This document shows positions 33,901 through 45,217 of a stretch of 64,000 bases of DNA, in pieces. The notes under the pieces were generated by a model. The model was given only the letters and a program-made list of their open reading frames with translations, was not told the origin of the DNA and searched no databases. How positions within the stretch are numbered: the first letter of the stretch is position 1; every line of letters starts with the position of its first letter. This stretch comes from Bedellia somnulentella (Eukaryota > Arthropoda > Insecta > Lepidoptera > Bedelliidae), in the NCBI GenBank assembly GCA_963576735.1, contig OY755190.1, forward strand, positions 5,697,695 through 5,761,694. Reading direction: 5' to 3'. Made by a program: the position numbers and the translations under genes.

Positions 33901-34820
33901 TTTCAAAGTAATCGGTTCAGTATTTACGGCGTGAAAGCGGAACAAACAAACAAACAAACAAACTCACTTTCCCATTTATAATATTAGTATGGATTCCTGT
34001 ATTATTGTAGAAGCCTTGCCGTTTTGTATGAGCAAGATAGAAATAAATGTTAATAGGGGTTAAAAGAGATACGGATAAACGATGTGGTTGGACACATGTC
34101 ACTTTATTTCTCCATTTTATCTGTTTTCTATTATTTTTTTGTTAAGTAACGATTGGCTCCAACGCTCTAGCTACCCTTATCAGGAAAGCATAACCCTAAG
34201 TAAAAGCCCTGTTAGGTCCATTGCTGAACGTCAGAATTATTGCCTGATCAACATCATATACCAGTGATCTGTCCCATATTCGCACGAGTTTTATATTTAT
34301 ATAGTATTTGTTACAAAACTCCTCCGAAACGGCTGATCCGATTTAAATGAAATTTTGCATACACATTCGGAAGTTCTGAGAATAGGTTTATTTTTTTATA
34401 CATCTACGTGATAATGGCCCGAATATTTATAGACTAAAAATTCTCTAGAAATAATTAATATTGCAAATGCAAAACAACGTTTGCCGGGTCAGCTAGTATA
34501 TTATAAAATATGTAATCAAAACTATCACATGACTGACGTCACACACTGTCTAAGCAAAACGTGGGTACCTACTTTGGACAGTACAGTAGACAGTAGCGCT
34601 GTCACGTGATGTACAGAAGTATTGGTACCCCTTCATGGATAAACGGCGTGAACGTTTATGTTTATGTTATGTATTTAATCCAGGTGACGACTTCGCCCAC
34701 ATGTCGTCGCCGCTGCTGTACAAGATGCTGAAGAGCAAGACCACGCAACCTCTACACGGCGCGGTCAGGCTTTTGCGGGAGGATGTGGTCTTTCTGTGTC
34801 TGGTTGAGAATCATGCCAAT
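27904..34820 (+). CDS. Ankfy1: Rabankyrin-5 / ANKFY1 orthologue, N-terminal and BTB exons only
   Basis: Exons: 27904-28234, 29483-29663, 31345-31445, 34684-34820; junctions are GT..AG and phases close. Residues from EVTKLQQHLALLKEEYSKLQ form the N-terminal coiled coil. Next come LYGRETYSDIKVKLQEQ and GHKFVLSARSDDW (BTB fold), LLKWLYTDLVD, FYSAADEIGATALKDHC, STHWDDL, then LLYKMLKSKT and REDVVFLCLVE. All match Rabankyrin-5, a Rab5 effector on early endosomes with BTB, many ankyrin repeats and a C-terminal FYVE finger. Ankyrin and FYVE exons are absent from the window, so the gene is incomplete here. The start is uncertain: ATG 27904 is in frame, but TTTCAG at 27925-27930 is a good acceptor and a short 5' exon may supply the true start. 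Confidence 0.9.
28708..29094. mobile_element. MITE with 30 bp inverted repeats and TA target
   Basis: The left end starts TCGTCTGCTTACTGGTAAAA and the right end is its complement. The arms match over about 30 bases. TA flanks both ends, as in Tc1/mariner-type elements. 387 bp, no frame; in Rabankyrin intron 1. Confidence 0.7.
29700..29930 (+). repeat. Diverged R1 repeat
   Basis: It reads TTAGAATAGCACTACCCCAG, GGGTATTGGGAGTTTTAAAG, ACCACCAACAACCTCTATAT and GAAGCTTTGGCTACCTCTAC. It starts just after the BTB exon ending at 29663. Confidence 0.6.
30180..30250 (-). repeat. tRNA-derived SINE fragment
   Basis: The minus strand has GTGGCAGGTTCAAATCCCGT, a T-arm/B-box block, with no matching acceptor or D arm. 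Confidence 0.4.
30455..30560 (-). repeat. R1 repeat, partial
   Basis: It keeps ATGGGTTTCCAGAAAG, GAAGAAATAGGGTTGTGCC and ATTCTAAGCCTAC. Confidence 0.5.
30933..31209 (+). mobile_element. Helitron-like element (Lep1-type), 277 bp
   Basis: It starts TCCTATTAATGTTATAAATG after an A and ends TCGGGTCAGCTAG before a T. This is the A-TC...CTAG-T arrangement of Helitrons. The ends resemble the short non-autonomous Helitrons common in Lepidoptera. Confidence 0.7.
31868..31911. repeat. Perfect 17 bp hairpin
   Basis: TGATTCATGTTAATACG and its exact complement CGTATTAACATGAATCA are separated by the 10-base loop ACCTATGCCA. It sits in a Rabankyrin intron; no larger element was recognised around it. Confidence 0.6.
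32209..32290 (+). repeat. R1 repeat, 5' part
   Basis: It starts AGTGTCGGCTTAGAATAGCA and ends at GTTGGGCGATGTGGCAG. Confidence 0.55.
32459..33993 (-). mobile_element. Helitron-like element, 1.5 kb, with nested repeats
   Basis: Read on the minus strand it starts TCCATACTAATATTATAAAT after an A and ends GCAAAAAGCTAG before a T. A short 3' hairpin (CGCGGACGAAGTCGCG) precedes the end, as Helitrons require. It carries AAACAAACAAACAAAC near the 5' end. Nested inside are an R1 piece (32606-32770) and a tRNA-like stretch (about 33205-33300). No Rep/helicase frame is visible. Confidence 0.7.
32606..32770 (+). repeat. R1 repeat nested in the Helitron-like element
   Basis: It has GTTGGGCGATGCAGTTCG, CATCACTAACAACCTTTATT and GAAGCTATGGCTACCC. 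Confidence 0.55.
34275..34496 (+). mobile_element. Helitron-like 3' end fragment
   Basis: It contains ACTCCTCCGAAACGGCTGAT and ends TTGCCGGGTCAGCTAG followed by T, matching the 3' end type at 31209. The 5' end is not clear. Confidence 0.55.
34520..34675 (+). repeat. R2 repeat, 5'-truncated, touching a splice acceptor
   Basis: It keeps CTGTCTAAGCAAAACGTGGG, AGAAGTATTGGTACC, GATAAACGGCGTGAACG and the GTTTATG end. The Rabankyrin acceptor TTTAATCCAG follows at 34674-34683, so the R2 end supplies most of the sequence before the splice site. Confidence 0.7.
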
Positions 34821-36001
34821 GTGAGTTTTTATTTGAGTTCTTTTGGTTGTTTTAGTTGCGTGTTGGGCGTATTGTCTAAGGGGAAGAGTGTTTCAAATTT
34901 TACAGCTTTTAGAACCGTTTTGATATAATCTGTTAAGTGCTAATGTGCGCCATGTAGTTCATGCAGTCCGGTGTATTGAGCACTGTCTTATTATTTATCT
35001 TATTAAATCTTAAGGCTGTATATTTTATGGTATAGGTATGAAACTTAATAGGAAGCATCAATATTTCATATTAATTCCTTTTAATTAGAGCTCTGAACGA
35101 CTGAGATAAATTAAAATTAAATCACTGCTTAAACGTCGTTAAACTCCCTTAAAAAACTCTTTTTTGTATATTGCTTAACTATCGTCAGGTCTAACATCTC
35201 TGTAGCATATTTTTTTCAACTATTTGACACTTTTTTCTATTATTGTAAGTGAAAAATCTGAAACACATTAATATCAGTAATTTAAGATGGTACTGTACTT
35301 CCTGTGGTGCTTAATGCCGCGGTCTTGTCAGTTATAAAATAGTGAAAATATTTCATGGGTTGGTTGTGATAATTTAATATCATATAATCATTCTCTGTTT
35401 CAATTTTGACTCTGAGGGGTCTTTTAGCTTTGAAGAGCTTTTTATTACGTCTGTGAACGTTGTAACGTCCCTATACTATACTATATATACAAGCCATGCT
35501 CATGGAGATAAAAAATGAATACCACCATATAGTATAAAAACCAAAAAAAATATTAATTTAATAAGGAAACAATGAAACACCCGCTTGTTCGTAAATATAT
35601 TATTTACCAATTATACATATACGAGTATATTATCATATATTATGTTTCAGGCCACTTGGTAGCCAAGTATCACTGTTAAGTTTAGAACTCATGACTAGTT
35701 GATACTTCCAAAAAGTATAACAAATATAATCTTACATTACACTAGCGTTTCACTAAGTTATATTTCACTTAATATAATTTTTTTCTTCAGCAGGATTGAT
35801 TTTTAAATTTTATATATACCAAATATCAAGTCTCTATATGTAAGCATTAACTCTCATAAACTTAAATCTAGTGGAAGCGACTTAGCAATAGGCAGACAGA
35901 AAATTTTCTGTCTAAATAATTACCTATGTATCTAGACATACTCAGTTTCCCGCTCAACCTAACAGCTCCCAAATAACTTTCATATACAACATAAATAAGC
36001 A
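34821..36001. other. No recognised feature
   Basis: AT-rich, no ankyrin-like frame on the plus strand, no known repeat. It starts with the Rabankyrin donor GTGAGT at 34821. Confidence 0.4.
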
Positions 36002-39000
36002 TTAATGTAAAATATGTAAAACTAAACATAACACTATGGTAAAGAGAAACACATTTTTATAACTAGGCGATCCGTTACAAAGATCGCCTCGGCAGTAACA
36101 TTGAATAGTTTTTTTAAACTTGTTATCTTCACTGGTCTCCTGGCAAGCCTCCTCGTAAACCTCGTATATTTCGTCCACGTATTGCCAGGTGCGACCGATT
36201 TTACGTTGCTCGTCTGTCTGCGATTGGGATGCGCAGCCTCGCTCTATGGTTTCTATTGTTTCTGGAACAAAATGCACATATTGAAGTTACAAGTAAACGT
36301 CAAAAACAATTTAAGTTGATCTATCTATACGCGTAGTAAAATAAAGGTTTTTATATGTGCATTATATATTACTAAATAAATCGCAGAGTTACTATCCTTT
36401 ACCAGATACTATTGTACTATTCTAGGGGCTAACTTGATCGGTGTTATATGACGGTGTGTATTTTTTATCGTTTTCTATCCGAGTAGCTTCTACATGAAAC
36501 TTCAATAAAATTTTTTTTTTTAAATTATTAATTATTAAAAAATATATTTATTTGCCTTTAGTTAATACATTTGAAATATATATAAATTATATATAACACA
36601 ATTCATATTTGGAATTTGGCGACTTTTTACAATCATTTTTGTCGTGTCTCCCAAACTAGATTTAACTGTACTATGGGAGACAGTATGTAAGTACAATGTA
36701 ATGTACTTAGATAAACTCAACAGCTATCCAAGTTGACAACAGAAGCGTTCAAGATGCTCCATCATAGTCGGGATTTTTCCTTCCTTTTCTTTGGCTTATC
36801 CTTTTTGTATTTATAATCAAGAGTATAGATGAGCAAATTTTCGTTTCTTTAAAATAACGTTTTATTGTTAAAACTGGAATTTTTAAAGACTGTTTCGTGA
36901 CTCACTTAAATTTTCATTGTATCAAACAGCAAATATCACCTAATAATATATCAATTTTTATCCAGCTGTTTTTATACCCGGCCTTATAGCAGAACTCGTA
37001 TTAAATGCTCAGTTTCTAAATATTCCACTTCCATCGGGGTAGGTATCCATCGCTACTTGGTACGATCCTGGCTCTCAAGCTTCATTTGTATTGATCTTTA
37101 CTTCACTCTCACATTAACTTCACACATAATTTATCTTGTTTTATGCTTTAATTTTTTTTTTACATAAAAATAAAAAAAAAAAATTTTTTTTATAATTTTT
37201 TAAATAAAAAAGATTTATTTGCCAAGTAACAGATTACACCATTTGTACTTAAACTAACGATCATTGTTTTACGATCCTGGCTCTCAAGCTTCATTTGTAT
37301 TGATCTTTACTTCACTCTCACATTAACTTCACACATAATTTACCTTGTTTTATGCTTTAATATGATGTGAGGTTTATTGTAGTGGAGATTTCACTGTCTC
37401 TTCGTGAGATATGGAGATAGACTTACACGAAACTAACAGAATATGTTGCAAGTGACCCAGAATTAAGTTTTTAAATGTCAGTAGTAGTCAATAATGTTAA
37501 ATCGTAATATAATAGCTGTTTAACCCGTTTAACCCTTTTACATTGTTTAAGATTCATGCATAGAGATAGCACTGAGTGAAATCTTGTATAAAACATAGGG
37601 TTTTAATAAATTCTGCAAAGGATTTTTATGAGAGCACCGACTTGTACACAATTTCAAACTTGATATTGTAAACCTACGTTAAAATCAGTACGAAACGAGA
37701 CTTACTCATAAAATATATAATAAATATATAATATAAATAAAATCTTAAGTCATAATCATATAAACAATGATGAATTTGAGTGAAAGATAAAGTATTGACA
37801 GAATTATCAGTGTCGATCGATTCAGCCTATCCGACCAGTATAAAAGTCGTGAGAAAGGCCATCTTATGTTTTGTCTTGTTAATGGAAATACCATTAACAA
37901 GGCATTGACATTGTACTACGTCGGCTGTATCAAAACTATTGTGTAAAGAAAATGTTAAATTGAGAAGTGAAAAAAACATTGAAACTTATGCAACCTTTAT
38001 TTTGATATCATTTCCTATATCTGCCATACTACAAGCAGCGGGTGACTATGTTTAATCGCTGTAATGCTATTTTTGTATGTTTGTTTAAGTAAATACTTAA
38101 AAAGATATTGTACATGTATATGTATCTTATTGTAACGAAGTAAATGGCGTTGTTCTGTTCTCTAATAATCATCCATGTTTCTTTGCTACTACATTCTTGC
38201 TATAATTATAATAATAGTTACCTATTAGTTAACTGTTTGTGATAATGTGCTGTTAATACATGTGTAAAATCATTGTTCGTTTCATGAATATGGATGTTGA
38301 TCTTTTGCAATTGCATAATATTTATATAGATGCCTGTTTATTTTCAAACTCATTCTTATACTTTAGTATTTTTATGCGTGTAAGAATAACGCCCGATTTC
38401 TGAATTGAGTATTCAAGCTGAGAACGAAGTATCGTTTTGTCTCATTCAGTTGTTAAGATTTCAATGCGACGAAAGATACTTAAGTTGTTCTCAGCTGGAA
38501 TGCTCAATTCAGAAATCGGACCTAAGTATGTAAGTGTTAGTTCCCATTGGAGTAGGCAGATACTATTGATCTCCACTTAATGCAATCCTCGCATTCCCCT
38601 GGCTTCATTTACATCCAGAAATCGTTTAATACATTAGTACTAGTTTATTCTTCATACTTCGGACGCCAGCGTTTGCGTACTGTAACTACAATAAACCAAG
38701 AAGCGATACCTAATTTTAGAAATTTAGAGAAAATAAAGGCTGGAATAATGAATCGATGGGAAAACGTTTTCGTGATTTTCCTATGAAAAACTTAAAAATT
38801 GATCTCTGACACCTCGTATTAACAAAACAAAAAAATATGGGGATTAAGAGTAAATTATTTATTTTACTATCAAATGCTCTTTCTAATGTAAGTAGAGGAC
38901 GGCCACAGGGGATACATGCTCAAAAGACAGGCGTCCGAAGTATGAAGAATAAAAGAGCATGTATGAGGAGATTGATGGATGTAGACGATGCCAGGATCGT

Positions 39001-42000
39001 ACGAAGTGGCAATCGATAGTCTCTGTATAGTACCCCAATGGGAATTAATGGCGTGAGTATATGTATGTATGCTATTTTTAGGCATATGCAAATAAGTTAA
39101 TATTTTAATTATTCCATTATTAACTAACATTTTTTTTTTTTATTAACCTATTGTGTCCCACTGCTGGGCAAAGGTCTCTCCCTGGATTTTCCATTCATCC
39201 CTGCTTTAAAAATTAACTAACATTACCAGCACAAAAATCGACAAATTAGTTTAATGTGATTGTGTGGACTTTGCGTATTCCCACAGGCAGATGTGCGATA
39301 CAACACCACATTACATCCATTCTACCTCAAGTATATTACTTGAAATATAATGGATGAACAATTAATTAAACTGGATACATCGAACACTTTTTAATTGCGG
39401 TTTCGTTAATGAGTTCTAAGTATTAGTTAGGCAAGACACTAAACAGCTGACTCACGGCTCGCTCGACTCGTTCCCAACAGTGTTATTCATTGACCATGGC
39501 GTCCTAATAGTGGCTAATGGCGGAGGCATGTCTATACACTTTGTAGGAACAAGCGGTTGCCGGAAATAGAGTATTAATTGAATTCTCGTGAAGTGTTCAT
39601 GGCTAGTAGAAGCTTATCTTTATTGATTAGCAATCAATCAAATCTAACAAATAGGAACTTTTTGTTGAAAGAAATTTTTGTTTAGATGGAGGTCTCTTAT
39701 ATCTACAAAATAAACTGATTTCCCAAAATATTTCATATAATTATTTAAGTGATAGTAGGTTGTAAGAGACGAGCTTCATTTATTATAATCGCCATTTTGC
39801 CATAATTTGATTTTCTACCTGCTTAGTGGGGTATTTAAACAGTAGATAACAGTGAACCTTACTTGCGACAATCCTGCCCCATATCACTATAATACCGGGT
39901 AATAAAAATTATACGTGATTTAAGAAAGTAAAAGTGACTCTTCAATAAGTATACGGTTTAAGCTTTAGTCATCTTTATGCAGAAATAAATCAATAAGGGT
40001 CAAAGCTCGGTCTATTTATATCTGACTATGCGTGAATTATTCAATTGCTTCAGAAGAGCATAGAACTCTTTATCTAGTATATTTTTAGCTGCCGATCATA
40101 GCCGATCTAATGTCTAAGTTTTTTAGTTACACTTACACATATCTTATAAATTACGTTTGTCTTATAATCTTCTTCATCTCTAATTTAAAAAAGGTAATCT
40201 TAATAATGGGTATACTCTCTTATGTGAACATGTGCTAAATTAAGAAATTGGATTAGTCTTAAATAAATGGATTAATTTGTTTGCTAAAAGGTTTGCATTT
40301 TATATAGTCGTTGCATTGTACAATTGGGGTTTATATTGGCTAATATAATGTTTTAATACTATTCTTGGTTGAACAACTGATTTTAGTTCTTATCAATCAC
40401 CGTGTTTATTATTTTCTTTATACTTATTTAACGTAAATTTTAATTACTAAGAAATAAACTTATCATATATTTTTTATTATTACTTTTTTTGTTAAAAACA
40501 TGATAAGTTAATATACGCCTACGCCCCGTTTCGCTCTGCGGGCGCTGGGTTTGAATATATATGTACGTACAACCATTACCTAACTAATTTTTTTTCTTAT
40601 GAAAATTAATGTAAATAACATTCAGGCCACTAATATATATTTTTATGCCGAATGACAACAGGAGTTAAAAATTTATGTGAAAAAATGCGCACTATACTGC
40701 TAAATATTTTAAATACATTTATTGAATGTTGATGAGCTTTGTATGTATGCTACACATTTAGGAATTACATAAATACCAGTGATTTATAGAATCTTGTTGT
40801 ATTAAACAATTAAGTAAATTGTTTTAGCTTGTAATTAGAACAACATTTTTGATAAATTGTTCCGCTGTTGTTAACATTCAGTCGTGCATTTTGAAAATAA
40901 ATAATATCAAAAATAAATTAGTAAGCTTTTTAATACACAAATTTACACTTGGATTAGAGCAATCCCTTCATATTGCCTATGAATCACAGTTTTAACAAAG
41001 AATTGGCAGTGTTGACACTCACTGAAACTTTTCTTACGTGATGGGAAGCAAGATTCATCACATGATGTACTGTACATAGTGACTGCGGTGATCTTTTATC
41101 TTAATTTTGAGCGCGGTGCCATGTTAAAATTTAATTGGTACAATTATTTTTTAAGAACAGTCTAATTGTATGATATTAGAACCAATTCGTAGACATAGAT
41201 AGATGTAAACAAATGTTTATAATTAAAAGTATTCGTTCAAATCATATTTAGTGACCTTATTTACAAATCTTTAGGAAACCATTTCGAAAGGGATTACATA
41301 TATGCTATTCTAAGTAGGCCCGAGACGGCTGATTCTAAATAAATTTGTAAAGAGAGAAATCTTTAGAGCCAATGTGAAAGGTAACGTTATTAGAGGACGA
41401 CCTCGGGGGACACAGTAGGACCAAATGGAGAGTCTCAAAATGGCAGGCGTCCGAAGTATGAAGAATAAAAGAGCATATATGAAAAGATTAATGAGGTTTG
41501 CCAGGATTGGACAAAGTGGCGATCGAAAGTCTCTGCCTACCCTAATAGAAACTAATGGCGTGATAATATATGTGTATGTGTGTTACTCACTACTCAATCC
41601 AGGGTATGCCTGTGTGATGACTCGTTTGTAGCACATGGTCGACTTGGGGCAGTCGGTCGTGTAGTGAGCGCTCGTGTTGAAGTATTGGCAGAAGTATATG
41701 TCTTCCATTGGAATGCAATTGTAACACCGCATTGGATTGCCCACTGGAAATGTATGACAAAATAAAATTATTACGTGGGAAAAATAAGATAAGTTACGAG
41801 GGCTGCTATTTATGTATCCGGAATAAAAAAAAGAAACAAACATATATCAATTAATATGGTTTTATTGCTTCTCAAAATATTCGCCGCTCAGATCTATACA
41901 CTTTTGCATGCGTTGAAACCAATTTTCATAGCACTTTTTCCACTCAGACTGAGGTATCTCCAAAACGTGCATTTTGAACGCATCGACTGCCTCTTCGCGG

Positions 42001-45000
42001 CTCGAAAAACGTTGACCACGTAATTTTTTCTTCACATTTGGAAATAAATAAAAATCATTGGGTGCCAAATCAGGGCTGTACGGCGGATGACCTGTCAATT
42101 CGATCTTTTGAGCTTCTAAAAACTGAGTTGTGACGGCCGACCTGTGACAGCTAGCATTGTCGTGATGCAGAATGATTCTACGTTGTCGGTTAGTCTTTCT
42201 TATTTGTTCAAAGACTTCCGGCAAACAAATGGTCGTATACCACTCCGAATTAACAGTTTTACGATTCTCTAAAGGCACTGTAGCTACATGGCCATTTATA
42301 CCAAAAAAACAAGCGACCATTTGCTTCAATGTGCTTTTTGCACGAATAACTTTTGTTGGGTTCGGCTCATCTTGGAACACCCACACCGTGGACTGCTGCT
42401 TAGTTTCGGGGTCGTAAGCGTAGATCCAAGATTCGTCACCTGTGTAGATATTATAAACAGCTTTTGACGCACCACGGTTGTATTTTTTTAACATTTCTTT
42501 GCACCAATCGACACGAGCCTGTTTTTGATCAATACTCAAGTTGTGCGGAATCCAACGGGAGCAAATTTTTTTTACAGCTAAATGTTCATGAAGTATCTTA
42601 TGTATGCTCGTCATACTAATGCCCAGAGATGCCTCTATCTCACGATATGTAACATGACGATCTTGAGTTATTAGTTCCCGGACAGCATCGATGTTTTGAG
42701 GTACAACGACCGTTTTAGGGCGACCTTCTTTAATTTCATCAGTAAGCTTAGATCGTCCACGATTAAACTCGCTAAACCAGTGATACACAGTGGTCTTTGA
42801 GGGTGCTTCATCCCCAAAAGTTGAAGTAAGCTGATCGATGCACTGTTTTTGAGTTAGACCACGCCGAAAATCGTAAAAAATCATGGCACGAAAATGTTCA
42901 CGAGTTAAATCCATGGTGGTGAAGACACGCAATTTTCAAAATGACGCTACGATGTGAAAACAATTGACAGTCACATAAAAATAAATGTATTCTAAAGCTA
43001 AAGAGTTCTATTTTTAAATGATGTAATTACTTTTTAAATTATTGTTCTGTAAGTGGCCAGTTCCGGATACATAAATAGCAGCCCTCGTAAGATAACTCTA
43101 TGGATCTAAATGATAGACAGCAATATTTAATGTCTTTTTCATCGTTAACCTTTCGCCTTGATTATAATAGTAGAAGTGGTAGACATAAAATTATTTTAGT
43201 ATTATCTATCTTATATCTAATGGTATCTTGTACTTACTTATACTCACGCCCGTTGTTCATTTATTGATGTTATTTGTTTCTTTATTGATTTTAAACATAG
43301 AAAAGTTAGATGACCCTAATGTGTTTCATACAAGCGTAACATGTTCCTATCCCATTTACAAGACAGCTAATACTTTTAGGTTATGCCTAATTTATTACAT
43401 CACGCCCTGCCTTTTTACTAGGCTCGATTGCAGGCTGGTCGGCGCCGACCCCATGACGTCATTCCGCCGTTTATGTGAATCTAACATCACTACTACTCGC
43501 ATATATTAATTCTATTTTATTAGTAAGGGTGGGTTATAGACAGTTCTTTATAGCAGATAAGTTGAATGTTTCGTTATTGAAATGATATTACTTTGTGGCT
43601 TTTGTTGTGGAAATGGATAATTATATTATTCTATTGTTATATCTTAATTCTTTTAACTTAATGTCTGTTTTCCTGCATTGCAGGGTTGATATATTTTCAG
43701 TTACATTAAGGTTCGTAGAGCTTCGATGGGACTATGTTTTAATAACGCACACTTGCGGATAACACTAAATTCCTTGACCCTGTTACGCAAATAACTTTTC
43801 TCCTTATATTTTTAAACCGTTATCATTAACATACAAATACAACATTGAATTTTAATAGATTAAAGTTCATTCATCATTGTTAGTCGACGAGTTATTGTTT
43901 TAGTTCGTTGTGCCGAAATGAAAGTGTCGATACGAAGTGATTTATTCATGTCGCGTGGATTTTATGGGGCCCTTCGCTTTAGCTCTATCTACATTATTGT
44001 TAGATAACGTTAGCACGACCATAAAACTAAAACATACATAGGATCTTTATATAATCGTGTCTTTTAAATGAAAGTCATACATACTCACGACCTTTTATCA
44101 CGTATTAATAAAAGCAAGACCTCCTGTGTCTTACCAAAAAGTGTATTATATTAATACAATAGTAGTACTTTTTCTTTGCTTTTGCTCTGATCGTAGATGC
44201 AATCAAGAAGTGGTCTTACCAACAAATTTAAAATCATATTACCATAAAGTTATGATGCGAAAGGTTATGGATAATAGATAAAAGCATTGTTAGTAATGGA
44301 TAGCTTGCTTGCCCAATAACCCGATCAAACATCTACGGAAAGAAAAGTTTTTCTTATTACTGAGCCAGTATTTTAATACGAAAATTTCATTCAAACCGTT
44401 AATGCATTAGCTACAGCAATAATGCTAGTTTTATTGAGCCTGTTTTAAGTAAGGTGCCTTTTTCGTCAAAATAACGGCTTCCTTAATAGGCAGGGGCGCT
44501 TACGAAACCAACACACTGTGAATATAGTTAAGGTGACACTATAAGTAATTTCGCTTATTATACAGGCGGCTTTGACGTGTTGTATATTTATATATTATAT
44601 TCATATGTTGTGTTTATGTTTCGGTTGAATGAATGTTTCGCAACTAAACTTATTAGTTCAGTTTAAAAAATATATTACAGCTTTGTGTTTATCTCTTTTT
44701 ATTCGTTCAGCGATGCTAAAATATTAATGACATTTAAAGTACATTTCTTTTAACTTTTATTGCGTTAAATCTTCACTTGTTAAAGTGGTATTATAAATAC
44801 CGGTTTATTTGTAATACTTTCAAAACTTCAACTTGTAGTATCAACATATGTTTTTGGACATCATGTATATTTATCGTTTGTTTGCGAGTCAGTTTGTCAA
44901 AACTTATGGTTATATTTTTTGTGGAACACGGTATTTATTTATCATGTATTTGTGGAGCAACAATATTTTTTAAAACGTTGAATTAAATAAAACATATTTA

Positions 45001-45217
45001 ATTTGCATGCACAGCTTGACCGTGATAATAATACCATTAACATTGGCCTCTTATCTTCACTTGTATATTAATTGATAACAAAAACACTTATCAAGTTGAC
45101 ACATAAAATTGCAACTTGTCATTAAAGTAAAAAACATTTTTGAATTAAATAAAAATAAAATAAATACTCACTTTTCCAAAAAACGGCAAACGATATGAAT
45201 AACTGTAGCCACTGCAT
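36002..45217 (-). CDS. Ly6/uPAR three-finger protein A (3 exons, 152 aa)
   Basis: Exons on the minus strand: 45217-45172, 41743-41591, 36261-36002. Junctions are GT..AG, both introns in phase 1. Residues 1-16 (MQWLQLFISFAVFWK..) look like a signal peptide. The mature part opens RCYNCIPM, then DCPKSTMCYKRVI, RGCASQ, and closes CYCRGDLCNGS, the Cys pattern of Ly6/uPAR domains. The C-terminal FLFTIVLCLVLHILH is hydrophobic, as needed for a GPI-anchor signal, so a surface-anchored protein is likely. Insect members act in septate junctions, channel regulation and signalling; which of these applies cannot be told. Protein B at 51-58 kb is a close relative in layout. Intron 1 contains a mariner. Confidence 0.88.
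37030..37361 (-). repeat. RTE tail fragment with 92 bp direct repeat
   Basis: Bases 37061-37152 and 37270-37361 are 92 bp copies differing at one seen position (TTTATC against TTTACC). They are 117 bp apart, with long A and T runs between. On the minus strand the left copy continues into CCAGGATCGTACCAAGTAGC, like the RTE tail at 38990. Confidence 0.65.
38390..38522. mobile_element. Fold-back MITE, 133 bp, TAA duplication
   Basis: It starts CGCCCGATTTCTGAATTGAG and ends with the near-complement CTCAATTCAGAAATCGGACC. Arms extend about 55 bases. TAA flanks both sides (38387-38389, 38523-38525). A second copy lies at 54794. Confidence 0.8.
38540..38690 (-). pseudogene. RTE-type LINE tail, decayed
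   Basis: The minus strand reads KYEE, then CIKWRSIVSAYSNGN, matching the end of RTE-like ORF2. Confidence 0.6.
38870..39075 (+). pseudogene. RTE-type LINE tail with ATGT end
   Basis: It reads RGRPQGIHAQK, SMKNKRACMRRLMDVDDAR and SGNR, then ends in GTATATGTATGTATG. RGRP, ACMRRLMDVDDAR and the ATGT end are RTE tail marks. Confidence 0.7.
39131..39206. repeat. LINE-derived fragment
   Basis: TGTCCCACTGCTGGGCAAAG is a block seen in many lepidopteran repeats; here it follows a T run. Confidence 0.4.
39207..41299. other. Ly6-A intron 2, no recognised feature
   Basis: AT-rich sequence with no frame or repeat I recognise. Confidence 0.4.
41300..41582 (+). pseudogene. RTE-type LINE tail, decayed
   Basis: Broken frame with RPETADS, PKYEE and KWRSKVSAYPNRN. 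It ends at the edge of Ly6-A exon 2 (41591), about 10 bp beyond its donor. Confidence 0.65.
41797..43087 (-). mobile_element. Complete mariner transposon, 1291 bp
   Basis: Both ends start CGAGGGCTGCTATTTATG (inverted, identical over at least 27 bases). TA flanks both sides (41795-41796, 43088-43089), the mariner target duplication. The transposase frame is uninterrupted. It lies in Ly6-A intron 1, in the same orientation as that gene. Confidence 0.93.
41862..42932 (-). CDS. Mariner transposase, intact D,D34D
   Basis: The 356-codon frame (350 residues if the second ATG, 42914, is used, which matches family N-termini starting MDLTREHFRAMIFYDFRRG) encodes a cut-and-paste transposase. The N-terminal part carries two helix-turn-helix regions (YREIEASLGISMTSIHKIL is the second), then the WIPHNL motif. 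Catalytic residues are TGDESW (first Asp), HHDNA (second) and YSPDLAPNDFYLF (third), the last two separated by 34 residues. All three are present, no stop or frameshift. Length is normal. Activity cannot be judged from sequence alone. Confidence 0.95.
   Translation of the reverse strand: MRVFTTMDLTREHFRAMIFYDFRRGLTQKQCIDQLTSTFGDEAPSKTTVYHWFSEFNRGRSKLTDEIKEGRPKTVVVPQNIDAVRELITQDRHVTYREIEASLGISMTSIHKILHEHLAVKKICSRWIPHNLSIDQKQARVDWCKEMLKKYNRGASKAVYNIYTGDESWIYAYDPETKQQSTVWVFQDEPNPTKVIRAKSTLKQMVACFFGINGHVATVPLENRKTVNSEWYTTICLPEVFEQIRKTNRQRRIILHHDNASCHRSAVTTQFLEAQKIELTGHPPYSPDLAPNDFYLFPNVKKKLRGQRFSSREEAVDAFKMHVLEIPQSEWKKCYENWFQRMQKCIDLSGEYFEKQ
43088..45171. other. Rest of Ly6-A intron 1, no recognised feature
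   Basis: AT-rich, stops in all frames, no repeat recognised. Confidence 0.4.
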
